From the NCBI GenBank assembly GCA_947034885.2, contig OX344752.2, positions 6,696,001 to 6,760,000 on the forward strand: a stretch of DNA of 64,000 nt, read 5' to 3'. The stretch comes from Thuidium tamariscinum. Lineage: Eukaryota; Streptophyta; Bryopsida; Hypnales; Thuidiaceae. A model generated the notes under the pieces. It was not told the origin of the DNA. It saw only the letters and a program-made list of their open reading frames with translations, and ran no database searches. Within the stretch, counting starts at the first letter, position 1. Each line of letters opens with the position of its first letter. Shown here in pieces: positions 22,523 through 35,500 of the stretch. The position numbers and the translations under genes were made by a program.

Positions 22523-24469
22523 TTCATCAAACCGACACAGCAGTGGCCAAGTCTGGATTATTACTTGTCTTGGGCTGATCCAAACTTTGTCAAATTATTT
22601 GGCAGATGCATAGAAGGCTCATTCATTTGTTGAAGAACCACCCGTCATGTTTGATGAAACAGATCCAAAGGACTGACCCCAAAGTTACTTTTACGAGTTT
22701 GAGATGCTTTTCACCTTGAAAGGAGGAGACCTACCACCAAGTTACTTTGTCCTTCACCGTGCACTCTATGTGGGAATTTTCTTCCCCTATAAGAACAAAT
22801 ATAGGGTGTCATCAATTCATGTGAGGTAATATTTATTAAAAAAATGGGGGTTATGATTATGCAATAAAAATAAGAAATAACTAATATAGAACATTCAATA
22901 ATCACAAATATTTGAAAAATATTAGAAATATGTAGGATAAGGTATATTCATCATGCATATATTTGCATGGCGGGAAGGGTTCTCTAGCAAAACCAAACTA
23001 GTAATATATTGAGGGTTCAATGAAAAATGTAGTGTTCACCCTCATTACCAAAGGGGACAGAAAGTGTCCTCACATAGTTTGTTAGTTGAATTCAAAGTGT
23101 CATACATTTTGAATCTGATGTCCAAATTCAACAAAACTTGTTGAAAACGCTATACATACTAGTCTAGTTTGTGTGGTAAAATTTTTAGATCAATCCAAGT
23201 TGTTTAGATGTTTTGGGAGCCAATCAAAGTTCACAAGTTCAATTTGGGTTCACCAAGTTGCAATTGATGCCTACAACTTTGACGGTTTGTATTTACAAAG
23301 TTTGTTTGTAATCAAATTTGTTGGGTTACATTTTTCTAAAAGTCTAGTTAGTATAGTCAAGTTTTCATGGCAATCCAAGTTGTTTTGAGTGTTTGGGAGC
23401 AATTCAAAGTTCAAAAACTAAACATTTTTGGATTCCACATTCCAAAGTCATTTTACAATCACAATGAGTCAATTGTATGATATTTTTTTCACCAATGTGT
23501 TTGTATGTTGGTTTTGAATTACTTTCTAGTTTAATTTTTTTTTAATTTATTTGAGTAGGTTTAGAAATGAAATCTCACCTCTAAATGTGTTTTCAAGGAA
23601 AAGTTTTACATCTTTTTTCAACACTAATGTATTATAATCTTGCAATCTACGTGATCAAATGACTCCAAGTTTGATCCATGCCATTTTACAATATGTACAC
23701 TATAAGATTCTACAATTGAGATTTGTATACCTTAGTGACATGTATGTAGACTTATAATGCTTGAAAAGCAACAATGCTTTTAAGCATGTTTGGACTCTAG
23801 GCAATGAAAGGTTAAAGGACCTTGAAGTTTTGTAGTTTAAGATTCTTATATTTTTTAAGCTATTGGGGTGAATGCAGGGTTCAGAGGCTCAAGACCGTGT
23901 CACAATGGCAAAAACTACACTCAACCAATTTTCAAATGTGTGTAGGATATACTTTAAAAATTAGAAAAGAAAAGAAAAGTTCATTTTAGGGTCTTAAGCT
24001 TCATGATAAATATGACTATATTGTTGAATGATTTTTATAGCATTACATGAAAGTGGAAAATATAGAAGTGTGATAAATTTGTTGTCAACATATTTTTCAA
24101 GGACTTTTTAAAGATGTCTTAAGTATTCAAATTCATACAAGGGACTTTGATTCTAAGGGGGGGTTTACTAAACTTTGAAGAAATCATAGTCTTGTTGTGT
24201 AGACATGTATTGATTGTTTGCCAAAAGACGTTTTAATGACTTTTAAAAGTTTGAATTTTATGAAGTCTTTTTCTTATAGCTAATATTTCTTTTCTCTAAA
24301 ATTGTTTTTTCCAAAGTATAATAATTTCCAAGGTCTAGGGGCGTTCAAAATGCTAGGTACTTTTAGATTCACAAAATTTGACAGCATTGTTGAAAAATGA
24401 TTCAATTAATTTTTTTAATAATTTTTTTGTTATAGTGACTAATAAAACTAAGTAATCATCTTAAATGTT
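22523..24469. other. AT-rich spacer with a local duplication
   Basis: No gene was recognised. Two segments near 23155-23230 and 23335-23415 repeat the order TAGTCTAGTT..GTA..AAGTT..CAATCCAAGTTGTTT..GTTT(T)GGGAGC, which suggests an old tandem duplication with a period of about 180 bp. Confidence 0.4.
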
Positions 24470-25045
24470 TTCATCCAAACAACCATACTATGATCATCAA
24501 TGGACAAAGTCAAAAAGTATATATATGAAAGTTGTAGTGTACAACATACTCCACATTGTTGTAAAAGATTGAAGAAAAAATTAGTTGTGATTTGAAAGGA
24601 AATTAATTTTGAAAGTTAGCCATGTTCAAAACTTGGTTTTATTGACTATAAATTGGAAATACTTTATCTTGTTTATCTTATTTTTTTCTTAAAACTCAAA
24701 GAAAACTTTTTGTGCCTTGGCATATTGGTATACATTGTTTCAAATAGTTTTATGCAAAAATTGAACTAAATTTATGTTTAATGGTATTTAAAATGTTAAA
24801 AATTTGACAAACAAACAAATGATGTTGATTTACATAATATTTGAGTTTTTTGGGGGGAGAATTGAGAGTATGAAAATATACTAGGCATTGTATAGAGACT
24901 ATAGGTTGTAATATAGACCATTGTCTCATCTTAATGCCCTTGCATTTGAAATATTTGTCAAATAGAACAATGAAATCAATTTCTAATTTATAGCATATAA
25001 ATTATTTTTAGGTGCAATTTTTTGTATGCAAACTTGAGTTCATGA
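24470..25045. repeat. Dispersed repeat I, copy 2 (uninterrupted)
   Basis: It matches 7500-7890 and 8275-8480 in order, without the family D MITE that splits copy 1. The junction region reads ACATAATATTTGAGTTTTTT. It serves as the empty-site reference and is non-coding. Confidence 0.6.
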
Positions 25046-25099
25046 TATATAGGTTTGTAAGAAAAAATTAAATTTTTTTTCATTGTAGATATCACCAAA

Positions 25100-25560
25100 A
25101 AATTGACAATGTGATGAAATTTAGTATAATAAGAATGAGGCCAAGAAAACACGTACTTTGACATTTTAATTTGTAAAAAATTTTAAAAAATTCAACAAAA
25201 ATAAAAAATGCCCATTTGGGAAGACTTCTTAGTGATGAGATTTGATGAAGAAAATTAGGTGAAAACCATCTCTGATGTTTAGAAGTGCATGTACAAGGGA
25301 GGCCTATTTGCACAAATGTGAAAGGTATAAAATAATGTATTGTTAAATTCCCTTTGGTGGAAACATATGTTTCTTCTAAGAGAGTATACCATATAAATTT
25401 TAGCTCAAAATTATTAATTTAGATTGCTCAATAGTATGACAAACCTTAAATGTCAAATTGTGACAAGTTAACAAAACTCACTTTCAAATGTAAAATGATT
25501 TAAATTTTTTTGAAAAATAAGGGATAGTATTACAAAATTAAAATACTACAAAATTGGTAG
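25100..25560. repeat. Single arm related to the 5701-6816 foldback
   Basis: The blocks CATGTACAAGGGAGGCCTA, TTAAATTCCCTTTGGTGGAA and TTTTTTTGAAAAATAAGGGATAG follow the right arm of the 5.7-kb foldback (around 6407-6645). No inverted partner is present. Confidence 0.5.
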
Positions 25561-26397
25561 GTGTTTTTTGAGATCACCCTTAGAATTACTTCTAGCATGT
25601 CAAAAATTGAGGCAACTTAGAAAATTAGGTAATCATGGGGTGCCAAAAATTAACACAATCTTGGATAATATGAATTCCTTCTTTAACACTCTTTTGAACT
25701 TGGCCAAATATAGTCCAATTTTTGGACCAATATATATGTGTATATTTCATTTCTATAGTAATCTTGAAAGTCATCTATTTGGTTGACATCCTTCTAGGAT
25801 TAATATCAATCTTGAGTGGATCCCTATAATTAGTGATTTTTTCAATCCTTTGCAATGCTAATTTCGTATATTTTTGGTTTGAAGTTTGAACAAAATTTTC
25901 ATAATGCCATATTTTACTTAACGAAAAAAAGTACTAGCAACTCCCCCACTGCCATATAAGGTGGAACACCCTATTTATTTTAAGTGATCCATTAGAAGAC
26001 ACCTATAGGATGATCCAAATGCATCTTTTTTCAATAAGTGAGATTTTAGCCTCATCTAATGTCTTATATGACAACAATAAAGTAATTAGTGATTTCATTA
26101 GTAACTTCTATCTATTCAATCCAAATACATTGTAGAAAGCGACATTTTTAGGCCCTCTATGTTAAAAAAATATTGTCTTTGTTGTAGGTGGATGAAGCTA
26201 GAGCATTATGAATACAATTTTTGTCAATCTTAGAGTAGTTCGGGAACTCTTTTGGGCCATAATGGCCAAAACACTTGAAAATTTACAATAAATTTACACT
26301 TTGTTGGAAAAAAGTAGTAATTTCAATTGTTATTATTGATTTCCACACTTGTCTTTATGTGTGGGAAAAAAATTCAATAATGACATGAAGACAACTA

Positions 26398-26813
26398 AGG
26401 TAGTCAATCACTTAAGTCAATCACTTAAGCGATCTTCAAGTAGATTGTGAGGAGTATGAGGGAAGTGAAAAATTTTCCAAGTAGGAAGATAGGAAATACA
26501 AAGAGTGCAAATTTTTTCAAAATTTTATTCCCAACATTGAAATTACTGTAATTTTTGGAAGCCAAAAAGTTGTTTGAACTATTAGCCAATGTCTAAACTC
26601 TTCGAATTCCAATCATAGTCCAAGTACTTTCTTGCTCACCACTTCCTACTTTTTTGTTCACTAATTTGGGACATATGTTGTGTTCTTATTGGGCCCAACT
26701 TTTGAAATGGAGGAAAAAATGCATTCCAAACTTTGGTTGAAAATATGTTTTAACCTTGGTTGGAAATAGCTCCATGGGTATGGGGCCCTGGTCGGGAATG
26801 GATACTTCTACCT
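26398..26813. mobile_element. MITE family E, copy 1
   Basis: This 416-bp element starts AGGTAGTCAATCACTTAAG and ends GGGAATGGATACTTCTACCT, with TA at 26396-26397 and 26814-26815. Landmarks shared with the other E copies are TTTTCCAAGTAGGAAGATAGG, TTGAAATTACTGTAATTTTTGG, CTCACCACTTCCTAC and GGTATGGGGCCCTGGTCGGG. The terminal inverted repeat is short. Confidence 0.75.
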
Positions 26814-26875
26814 TAAATTCTTAAATCCGATCACAATGTTTATGGCTTGAATTAACTTAGTTCTAAGAGGGAAAC

Positions 26876-27250
26876 ACCCATTTCCGTCCCTGGACCTATT
26901 CCTAAACCCTGAAGTATCACTAAATCTGTCCATAAGCGTTCATTAAAGTGTCTGACAAATGTTTAATTATAATTTGATGACGTAGTTGTAAGACACATGT
27001 ATAATTTTTATTCATTGACAACTTATTTCAATAGAATTCAATTTAGGATACACCTATAGGACGGTTCTAGTGGTCTAGGGAGCCAACACTTTGAAAATTT
27101 ATAGAAATAACATATTGATTCCAAAAAATTTAATTTTTTTTTAATATTCATAATTTTCACTCGCTAATACTAGAAAAATATCATTCTCAGAAAAGGATGT
27201 CTCCAACTATGCTAAATTCCTTATATGGACGGTTTTGGGTGTTTCCACTG
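26876..27250. mobile_element. MITE family D, copy 2
   Basis: This 375-bp element starts AGAGGGAAACACCCATTTCC and ends GGTTTTGGGTGTTTCCACTG, with TA at 26874-26875 and 27251-27252. It is collinear with copy 1 throughout and lies in the same orientation. Confidence 0.88.
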
Positions 27251-27252
27251 TA

Positions 27253-28266
27253 TGTTTTTTTTTTAGGTATTCCGGGTTTTTTTTTTTACACAAATAAAAC
27301 GGAAGCTGACTCACCTTTACTGTTACTGTACCAGCCAGTTCTCCAAGTTCTCTAACTGCAATTATTCTCAAAGATAGTATTCATTAGTAACCTTCAAATT
27401 TTAAATTTACCCCGGATCCTGCAATTGGAGTACAGGATCCAGAAGTAAGGAGGGGCAAGTATTTGGTGATTTGGAAATAATCAGTGATAGAAAAGACTGG
27501 AATAATAAAGTAAAGCGAGTCTCCATCACAGGATGAGTACACTGCGTCACTGCCGTTACTACTCACTACAGTAGGTAGGTAGTATGTTACTACTTACTAG
27601 CAGGGTTGTATTGGTACATTACGTGTGGAGCAAGAGTATAGTATACTCATGTGTATACCGATTCATATACTCAACTTCAAAAATAAGTACGATTAGGTAG
27701 TGTGAAAATACACTCTTGTTGAGAGAAATATTAGATCTAGTCATGGAAGTGGTAAGGGATGGTATTTCTCATAAATTTTATTTTTGCATCATCAAACATC
27801 ATTTCCATGGTTGAGTCGCTTTAGTGATTCAATCTTGATGAACCATGCTCAATTACAAAGGTCATGAAAGGATGGATTTGTAACTTTTAAACGACTTTAC
27901 ATTATCAAAATATTATGTCTCTCTTTGTCTAATGAGAGGATGTCATAAATATATAAATGGGGGGCTGTACATGTTATACTGATACAATCATTTTAACATT
28001 TGCAAAGTTTTGAAGATTTAACTTATATTGTAAAGAACGAAGTTAATAATCTCAAAAAAATAAATAATTTTAAAAACAAACAATTTCAAGAAGAGTGTTG
28101 AGTACATTGAAATAGATTCAAGGTAGAAGGGAATCATTAAATTGTTACTAGTTTTTAAATTGAAGCATATCAAACCTAATGGTAAGATTGTTGTAGAATA
28201 AATTGGCATTGTATGAAACCTTTTGTTTTGAGAAATTGTGAAAAATGACTTCATGAGCAAATTATA
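27253..28266. other. Spacer with a slightly GC-richer 300-bp patch, no gene recognised
   Basis: About 27290-27620 is less AT-rich than its surroundings and has short open frames on the minus strand, without domain features. It could be a fragment of single-copy DNA. Nothing else was recognised. Confidence 0.4.
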
Positions 28267-28356
28267 CTCCCTCTATCCTACTAAAAGCTTCCAAATTAGG
28301 TTGATTTACAGTCTTTGTAGGAAGAATTTTGAAAGCTTTTAGTTAGATAGAGGGAG
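28267..28356. mobile_element. Classic Stowaway MITE
   Basis: This 90-bp element has ends CTCCCTCTATCCTACTAAAAG and its inverse (CTTTTAGTTAGATAGAGGGAG), with TA at 28265-28266 and 28357-28358. CTCCCTC(C/T)RT is the known terminal consensus of plant Stowaway MITEs, which Tc1/mariner transposases mobilise. It is the only such copy in the window. Confidence 0.9.
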
Positions 28357-28358
28357 TA

Positions 28359-29332
28359 TTTATTATTTTTTAGGAAGCCATGCTATGATTGCCCACAAAG
28401 CAAGAGTCTTTATAACTTTCACATCATTAATATAAGTGGATTGAATTCAAGTTTATTGCATAAACATAAAAATGATCTATGAGACAAAATAGAGAGAGAA
28501 TTTTTTTTGTTGCTTTGTGCTTATAAGTCCCTTATACACACCAATTTATTTTCCCATGGAGTTAAAACATTTACTATCCCTTTTGTAAAGCTTCAAAAAA
28601 TTAGAATTAAATTTGATATTGTAGGAACCAACCTCAAAAACTAAGAAATACATTTCAAGACTCTTAAAGTGTTGAAGTTTGTCCTTTATGATCAAAGTTA
28701 GTCCAAATTCCCCCAATAAAAAAGTTATATAATATAATGCAACTTGTAATGATAATTTAATGGTGACTTTTAAACAAAAGTGATAACATATGATACTTAG
28801 AATATATCTATAGTATTAGATTTGTTATTGTATCAAACAATGATTTGTAGATTAAAGCCAAAAATTAATGGTTCATTCTAAAATGAATCATAAATTAAAT
28901 TCTTTCACCTTGCAAAATAAATGCTTCCTTTAGTCTGAGATGTTATTAAGTTTAAATCATGATAAAAATTTAAAATTTTCTATTTTACTTATTTATTTAT
29001 GTTGTATTGGAGGTTCATTTTGAATCAAAAAATAGCTTTCTGAATTGAACATCCTCACACCCTTCAAAATATAAGTATTTGCAAAATAAAGTTTTGGAAA
29101 TCCAGTTAGTACAAATATAAGAAAATATAAAACTAAAAATTATCTACAAACAAGTAGAAGGATGTTAAAATTGAAACTATACATATTTGTGTTAATCTAT
29201 TGTTCAAAATTTGAACATGTGGTCTTTGAGGACATAATTTTCTTATTATTTGAATTGTTTTTAAGAACCTTTATGTTTTCAAACTTGGATGATTACAAAA
29301 AGATTAAAAATTGTCTCATGAAGTTCCCTATA
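28359..29332. other. AT-rich spacer, nothing recognised
   Basis: I see no gene and no complete transposon in this stretch. Confidence 0.45.
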
Positions 29333-30612
29333 AGGTAGGAGGTTCTAAAAGTGAGCAGGCTCTAAAATAGAGCTCCTTCTTAAATGTACATAGTTTGTAC
29401 ATGTTGCTTTTTAATAGCCTTCATCAATGTTTAAAACTGTGTACATTTTAGGACTTGCACCATTTTAGAGCTCTATGCCAATTCAACTTCAAAAGTCTAT
29501 AACTAATTCCATAAAGCTCCAAAAAATATGAAATGATGTCTTAGATTTTAATCCCACTTATCTTTAACCCCTAAACCCCTAACCTCTATGTTTTCACCAA
29601 AACCGCTTCAAAACTGTCATTTCTTAGACAATTATCAAATTTAAAAAAAAAACATTTTTTGACAAAATTAACCATAGGATCTTTTAGAGAGAAAGTTTAA
29701 GAATATGTGGAAAAAATTTCAGAAATTTTTGCTGTGTAGATTGCAAGATATTAGTGTTTAAAGTGACAAAAATCAGTTTTTTACCACTGCGGAAATCCGG
29801 GCAGCTGCACTTCAGAAGACCATATTTGTGTGGAAAAATGTCCAAAATGATTGTAACTCCTTGGATTCATTTTTCAAGTGAAGTTGGCTACATGCTTGAA
29901 AATTTTCAGATCATTTGGAATTGTGAAACATATAGGAAAAAAATAGTAAGTAGAAAGAAGTAGAAAATGAGCCAAAATACTAAATTATTAACAATTTATT
30001 TATAAAGTTAAAAGAAGACAATCCAAATGGTTGTAATGTTGTGTTAAACAATATACACCAAATTTTTTTGTTTTTTTTCAAAAATATTGAAAATTGAATT
30101 AAATACAAAATTTCAAACTTTTTTTGTAGTGTAGAGATTTTATAACTAGCCAAAACTACCTCAAACTAAAAAACCTCATAACTTTTGACTCATTAATCTA
30201 AATGGAATGATTCAAAGATTTCCATTCCTGTATAAACCTAAAGAATCAATTTGAAATTTCACTTTTGAAAAAAAAGTTTTTTTAAAGAAGTTTTTTCAGC
30301 TGCCCAGGCTGCCCTCACTTCAAACAAAACGACATATCATGCCATAACTTTCTAACCGTGTAGTCAAAAGTTACAAAATTGTTGGGCCTTGAAGCTACTC
30401 CTCGGACACATGTTGTATCAAATTTTCAAAGAAAAAAAGTATAAACTCTATTCGTAGTGAGCTGCCCGAAATTTCTATGTTGCCAAAAAACGCAGCTCAG
30501 GGCTTTAGGGCTTAAAGTAAAATTTACTGATAAATATTTCAAGATGTTTCATCTTCCCCCCTCCCCCCATTAGTTGCAAAGCTTAGATGCTCCATTATAT
30601 GACTTCCTACCT
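29333..30612. mobile_element. MITE family B, copy 4, split by a TTAA element
   Basis: It starts AGGTAGGAGGTTCTAAAAG and ends GACTTCCTACCT, with TA at 29331-29332 and 30613-30614. The left part stops at CCCACTTATCTT, and the right part resumes AGTAAAATTTACTG. The intact copy at 39902-40229 (in inverse) runs from ACTTGTTTTTC to AGGAAATTTTACTG with no gap, so the 944-bp insert and one TTAA were added later. Confidence 0.8.
29568..30511. mobile_element. TTAA-flanked element, long form of the foldback family
   Basis: This 944-bp element is flanked by TTAA at 29564-29567 and 30512-30515. It starts CCCCTAAACCCCTAACC and ends CTCAGGGCTTTAGGGC. Its right 330 bp matches both arms of the foldback at 10794-11395, and its left half is unrelated to that arm. 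The left start resembles telomere repeats but is just the element end. It has short open frames only, so it is non-autonomous. Confidence 0.8.
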
Positions 30613-30667
30613 TAGCTGAAAACTCTAGTAAAGGGTGTGGTAAATCAAATTTTTGTGAAGGATGTTA

Positions 30668-30910
30668 AATCCTACCATCAAAGGTGGGCCCAACAAGCTC
30701 GATTAACCATAGGGATAAATGTTTAATTTTTAAATTTTTTGCACAATTTTTTTTTGCAAATTCTGAATTCATAATTGCAATCAAAGACCCCAAATTAGCA
30801 AGGTGGAGTGAAGAACATACCCCAAAACATGGCCCCAAATAGGGGCCTTTTACTTTTATCCCCGCATAATACAAGTTTATCCTGCTGGGCCCACCTTCGA
30901 TGGTAGGATT
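30668..30910. mobile_element. MITE L, TA-flanked, 28-bp inverted ends
   Basis: AATCCTACCATCAAAGGTGG at the left is inverted at the right (CCACCTTCGATGGTAGGATT), and the match extends to GGGCCCA with two mismatches. TA occurs at 30666-30667 and 30911-30912. The element is 243 bp, with an internal palindromic block, GGCCCCAAATAGGGGCC. It is the only copy here and non-coding. Confidence 0.78.
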
Positions 30911-30999
30911 TAGCGTCTTGCAATTTTAGTTCAAAACTAGGGTGGCCTGTGTTGTTGCTACGGTCTAATTTTTTTAATGTATAGAAACTTCAAAATTCA

Positions 31000-32577
31000 A
31001 TAACTTTCATGCCGTAGGATGGAACACCATGAATCAAAGCCCATGCACCCCTCCTCGCCGAGGGCTTTCCAACGGTACCAAACACGCACCCAAAGGACTC
31101 ACGGTCCAAGAGATCTCAACGTAATAAACAAACATCCAAACAAACAAACAACGTATCTTCATAGGGGGAAGTTCAAAAAGACACATTGCTGGATTCTTTA
31201 AAAAAATTTACATTCATGGTATTGGAAAAAAGATCCGTAAAGAAAATCAAATACTAGTACAACCGTAAGTTACTAGTCTGTATGCCGCTGAACCCCGTCT
31301 CTTTCTCTCTCAGAGGTCTGCTCCCATCGTCCCTTTCTTTGCGAAGAGCTACCCAGCTATGGCTGTCTTTTGCAGCAGGCTGCCTTTCCCGTTGTTGCCC
31401 TCTCTTCCTCTCCTCACTCCCCCGCCAGCACGCTTCTTCAATTCCAGGCGTAGACACACGAAGCACCGCATTGCAACCCGCATCTCCCCGAGCTTCTCCG
31501 TTTCCAATTAGGCCTAGTGATCGCAGAGAACGCGCGACGAGCTTGCGCAGATTATTATATCACATCCTTTGCTTTCCTTTGCTGTGGTTTGTCGCTGGAG
31601 CATCCTTAAGATTTTTGGATTTGTAAGAAAGGCGGCGATACTGGCTGGAGACGGGAGTTGACCTCAGCTGGCCTTGCGCTAGCTGGCCTTAGCTTGAGAG
31701 TTGACGTGTATTATGTATCCGTACTGATCACTTGATCACTTGCCGCGTTGTGATTGTGCGACGTGCCGTCATACATTTGGTTTAATAGGCATGCGCTCGG
31801 CGTTTTCTTTAAGGACAACAAGGAAGCGAGCACGTCAAGATAGCACATCGGCAGGTAGAGTCTCAAAATTCACGTTCACTCATTTGTTGTGCTTAGATAA
31901 CTTAGTCGATCTGAAGCGCATGCTAGTTCATGGCTTGCTTGCAGACCGGGAAACAACAGTATGCATGCGAAGATGGATTTCTTCGTCGTTTTCAGTTAAC
32001 TGTTTCCTTGATTGACAACAGTCATTCACTTGGTAGAATGAATGTTTATTAGTTAAGATCGCATGGTTTAATCAAAGTTGTTAGGATTTGATTTTACACT
32101 ATTTTTTTTTTAGTTGCTAGGTTCAGACTTACTTGAAACGGATGTGTTCTGTTTCGTGTGGTAATTGATGCTGTGTGCTATTTTTACAGTAATTGATGCT
32201 ATGAGTCTGAGGATTGTTATTGTAATGGTGAGATACTGACATCATGGTTGAGTGGATGATGTTGTTCGGTACGTGGCAGCTGCGGGGAGTGTGAGAAAGC
32301 ACTGTTGGATTTGGTTCTTGGTGGAGGAGGAAATGCTGAGTGTCTGATTTTCGGATGATGCTCTAGGGCTGTTCGAGGGATGAGTCGATCTTGCACCGGT
32401 TGCTTCACCACTTGTAGCCTTGGCCAGAATTGTGTCTGTGGAGTTTGTTGCGTGCTCCCTGGATAGCAAAGGGGTTAGAAGGTCGAGCGAGGTGTAGTAT
32501 CGCGGTTGTGTGAGACAGGGGAGTCTAAGTAGACTTCAACCAAAGAAATATGTTTGTGTGAGAGACGGATTACGTTG
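31000..32577 (+). other. Promoter, 5' UTR and leader introns of the SPEAR-type gene (probable)
   Basis: From about 31.0 kb the sequence becomes GC-richer and free of transposons. Pyrimidine-rich tracts (TCTCTTTCTCTCTCAG near 31292-31310, TCCTTTGCTTTCCTTTGC near 31564-31583) resemble plant core promoters or leaders. Several GT..AG pairs would allow a spliced leader. An open frame on the plus strand at 31.28-31.63 kb is Ser/Arg/Leu-rich, lacks a domain, and more likely reflects composition. Transcription start and leader exons cannot be fixed without RNA data. Confidence 0.4.
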
Positions 32578-35500
32578 ATGGCAACACTTGTGATGCGTTC
32601 TTCCGAGCCTGCCGATGTGGAGAAGCTGGCGGAGTGTGCGTGGCCGCACAATGAGAAGGCGCTGGGCCAGGAAGGACAACAGAAAGCATCGGGGGAGGGA
32701 CGGAGCAGGGCAAGAAAGGGAAAGGCGGGGCAGAAGAAGCTACCACAGCGAGGTCTGGGAGTAGCACAGCTGGAGAAGCTGAGGTTGCAGGAACAGAGCA
32801 AGCAAGAAGCTGCATGTATTGCGTCGTTGCAGACCTTACCGTCCCTGGGGTTCACAGATCAAAATCAGAATGGGGCCACGTACTTCCGCCATATTAAAGG
32901 TGCTATCTCCCACCATCTTACCCACGGTCGCGGCAGTGCCCTGGCGTTTGGGAATGGTCGTTTTGGACCACCTGACAAGCTGGCGGAGTATCTCGCCAGA
33001 GATGATCATAGGCATGTTGGGAAAGCTGCCATGGACGGGGATGTATTTCGGACGTTCATGTCGTTAGCGTCTACTGACCATTCCAGATCAGTATCATACT
33101 CCCGGCACGAACGGGGTCCTCGTGTTTCCATCATGCTGCCTCGCCGTAAAGATGACTATGAGATGCCTTCTCTTTGCAATGACCCGCAGCCGGGAAATAA
33201 TGTGCATGCATCTCCCTCCAGTATCAATTATTTTGGCACTGACGGGTCACCCACCAGGCGAGCACCTTGTGCCCTGGCGTGTGTCGCTTCTTCTCCAAAC
33301 TCTAGCGTCAGGAAGCCGTCCTTCTTTTCCAGTGCTCTGCTGAGCCGGGCAAGCCCAGTCGACAGTCATCCATCCAACGCGGAAATAGGTGACGAGAAGC
33401 GATCGTCGACAGAACTGGACTATGAGGCTCTGCCGCACGGGTTTTCCCCTGCGTCTAACAAAGGTGCAATGGAGGTCGGGATGATCAATGCCAAGCTTCT
33501 CCCAGTATTCGTGAAGGCTGGTGCAGGGGCACCGATATTCACTTTGACCAACCTACAATGTTTCGAATCTTCTTCAGGTCCTGCAAATGTAGGTCGCCAT
33601 CCACGAGAAAGCACCAATGAACCTGTGATGGTGCGTCTCTCCCCTCTCTTTTCCTGCCTGTGGTACTGTAAGACGTTGATGCTTCTTATTTGTGACTGAT
33701 TCGAATACTTGATTTGTAATGCCAATCTGTTGCATAGATTAAATTCCTGATAATGTGTATTTGGAAGGGGATATAAGTAATTAGCTACTTGAAAACTACG
33801 AGGTGTTTGCTTGCAGACTTCAATTTCTTGACCGATACAGTCCGTTCTCTCTGTGTGCACTGGCATGAAAATTCAGTCCACTTTGATTAATAATATAAAG
33901 CATGTGAATGGTATGCGGTACAAGTTCATTCTAAGTGGCTAAAGGAACTTTCCGAGGTCTAAGTCATGGTCGTTTACTTCATATCGTCCTTTCTTCTTTG
34001 CTTCATAATCGCTTGATTTTAGTGCTGACAAGTGACGGAATCTCAAGTTTGCAATTTGAACGCTGGAATTATGGATCTTGGGAAGCAGGCGGGCGTTACA
34101 GCAAATTGCGAACCTAAGGAGCTCTCTTCTGTCCAAAGCTTTTCTAGCAACCCCTCTTGGTCTGCCCTAAACAAGGTCTGCCTTTATCGTCCAACGCTCC
34201 TGTCATTTTATATTTTCTAACCGCCTGCTAGTGCAATGCTTAGGATTTCGACCGAGTCACGATTTGCAGGTCAATTGCTTTTCGTGCATTCAAACATGAC
34301 TTTCTAGACGCGATTTATTTCAAGCAATGAGCTTCATTGGGTTTCTTAATCGGTGGTGGTGACTGTATGGACAGTCGTGTGGGTGGAAACAACCGTGGCA
34401 GGCTCTCCATGAGAGCACACGTAAACTACTTCATTCCAACAGTCTGGATCTCAATGCTCTCACTGGTGAGATTGATGCAGCAGACAAGAACTGTGGTAGC
34501 GCGAGTGTAGCTCTTGGTCAAAAGAGTGCCATTGAGGCACACCATTCTGAGGGCATCACACGGTTTGTTACCTTCAGAACCACTTGGTTACGATACTGTC
34601 TGCCATATTACAAGATTTGCCGAATTATATACGTTCGTAAAGTTCATGTTGACGAGGGTGATTTCTTGTTGCATTCTGTGGGAATTGGAATAGGTATTTC
34701 CTTTCGTGGTAGTTGCCCCTGTTTATTTTCCTGTGGGTGTCCTCTTCGAGGTGCACACTATATATAGATGATTCATTACGTAGTTTGTTCAATATTGCAG
34801 GGTCGCATCGGAAGACTGCTCGCCTCGTCCTTTTAAGATTAGAAAGTGTGGAACTTGGGACGAGAATCGAGCGTGTAAAGAAATTCAGCTATTGACTGGG
34901 TCCAACCATCGGAGGTCGGGTGATTTTCTTACTCTTGGACTTTCAAGTTATCCTGGCAGTCCTCAGCATGAAGCGGAAGTAAATAGTCAAGAAGTGATGG
35001 CACCTAAAGCAATCAGAGAAGATATATATTCCAAAGAAGGTCTCGACGTTCTGCAGCTTCTCATGTGCACTCCAAGGCAGACACAGGTTATACTCTTCCC
35101 CTCACTAGTAGGATCCACTTCATTCGCACTTCTGCAAAAGAACGAAGTTGTAGAAAATGTGTAGGGTGAGAAAAATTGTAGATGTCCTGAAACGAAGCGT
35201 GTATAAAGGTGACTTGGCTGGAAGTTACCCTTCAGAAGTTCGGGAATATAAATCTCAAGGAACCTATTGAAACTGATGGGAGCATGAAGAAGCATGCCAA
35301 TTTATTTGTCTTGTGAGGTTGCATCTGTCTGATTCAATTTGTAAAATAGGATTTGGACGGATTAGTCCTTGAAGATTTTAGTTCATGCGAACTAAGATGA
35401 ACTTTCTGGGTGCAGCAATCGAGATCCCGCTCCTCTTCTCCATGCAACGAGTTCATTAGTGGTGAGGGACCAACAACACGTGCACGCCTCAGCTACAGTT

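Noticed and set aside
29564..29585. Telomere-like CCCCTAAACCCCTAACC
   Set aside because: It is only the start of a TTAA-type element, about two units long; the other copies have diverged variants of the same end.
31254..31626. Arg/Ser-rich open frames upstream of the SPEAR gene
   Set aside because: They occur on both strands, show no domain, and are better explained as 5' leader sequence.
32475..32855. Open frames antisense to the SPEAR exon
   Set aside because: They are the shadow of a GC-rich coding exon; the sense strand carries the conserved motif.
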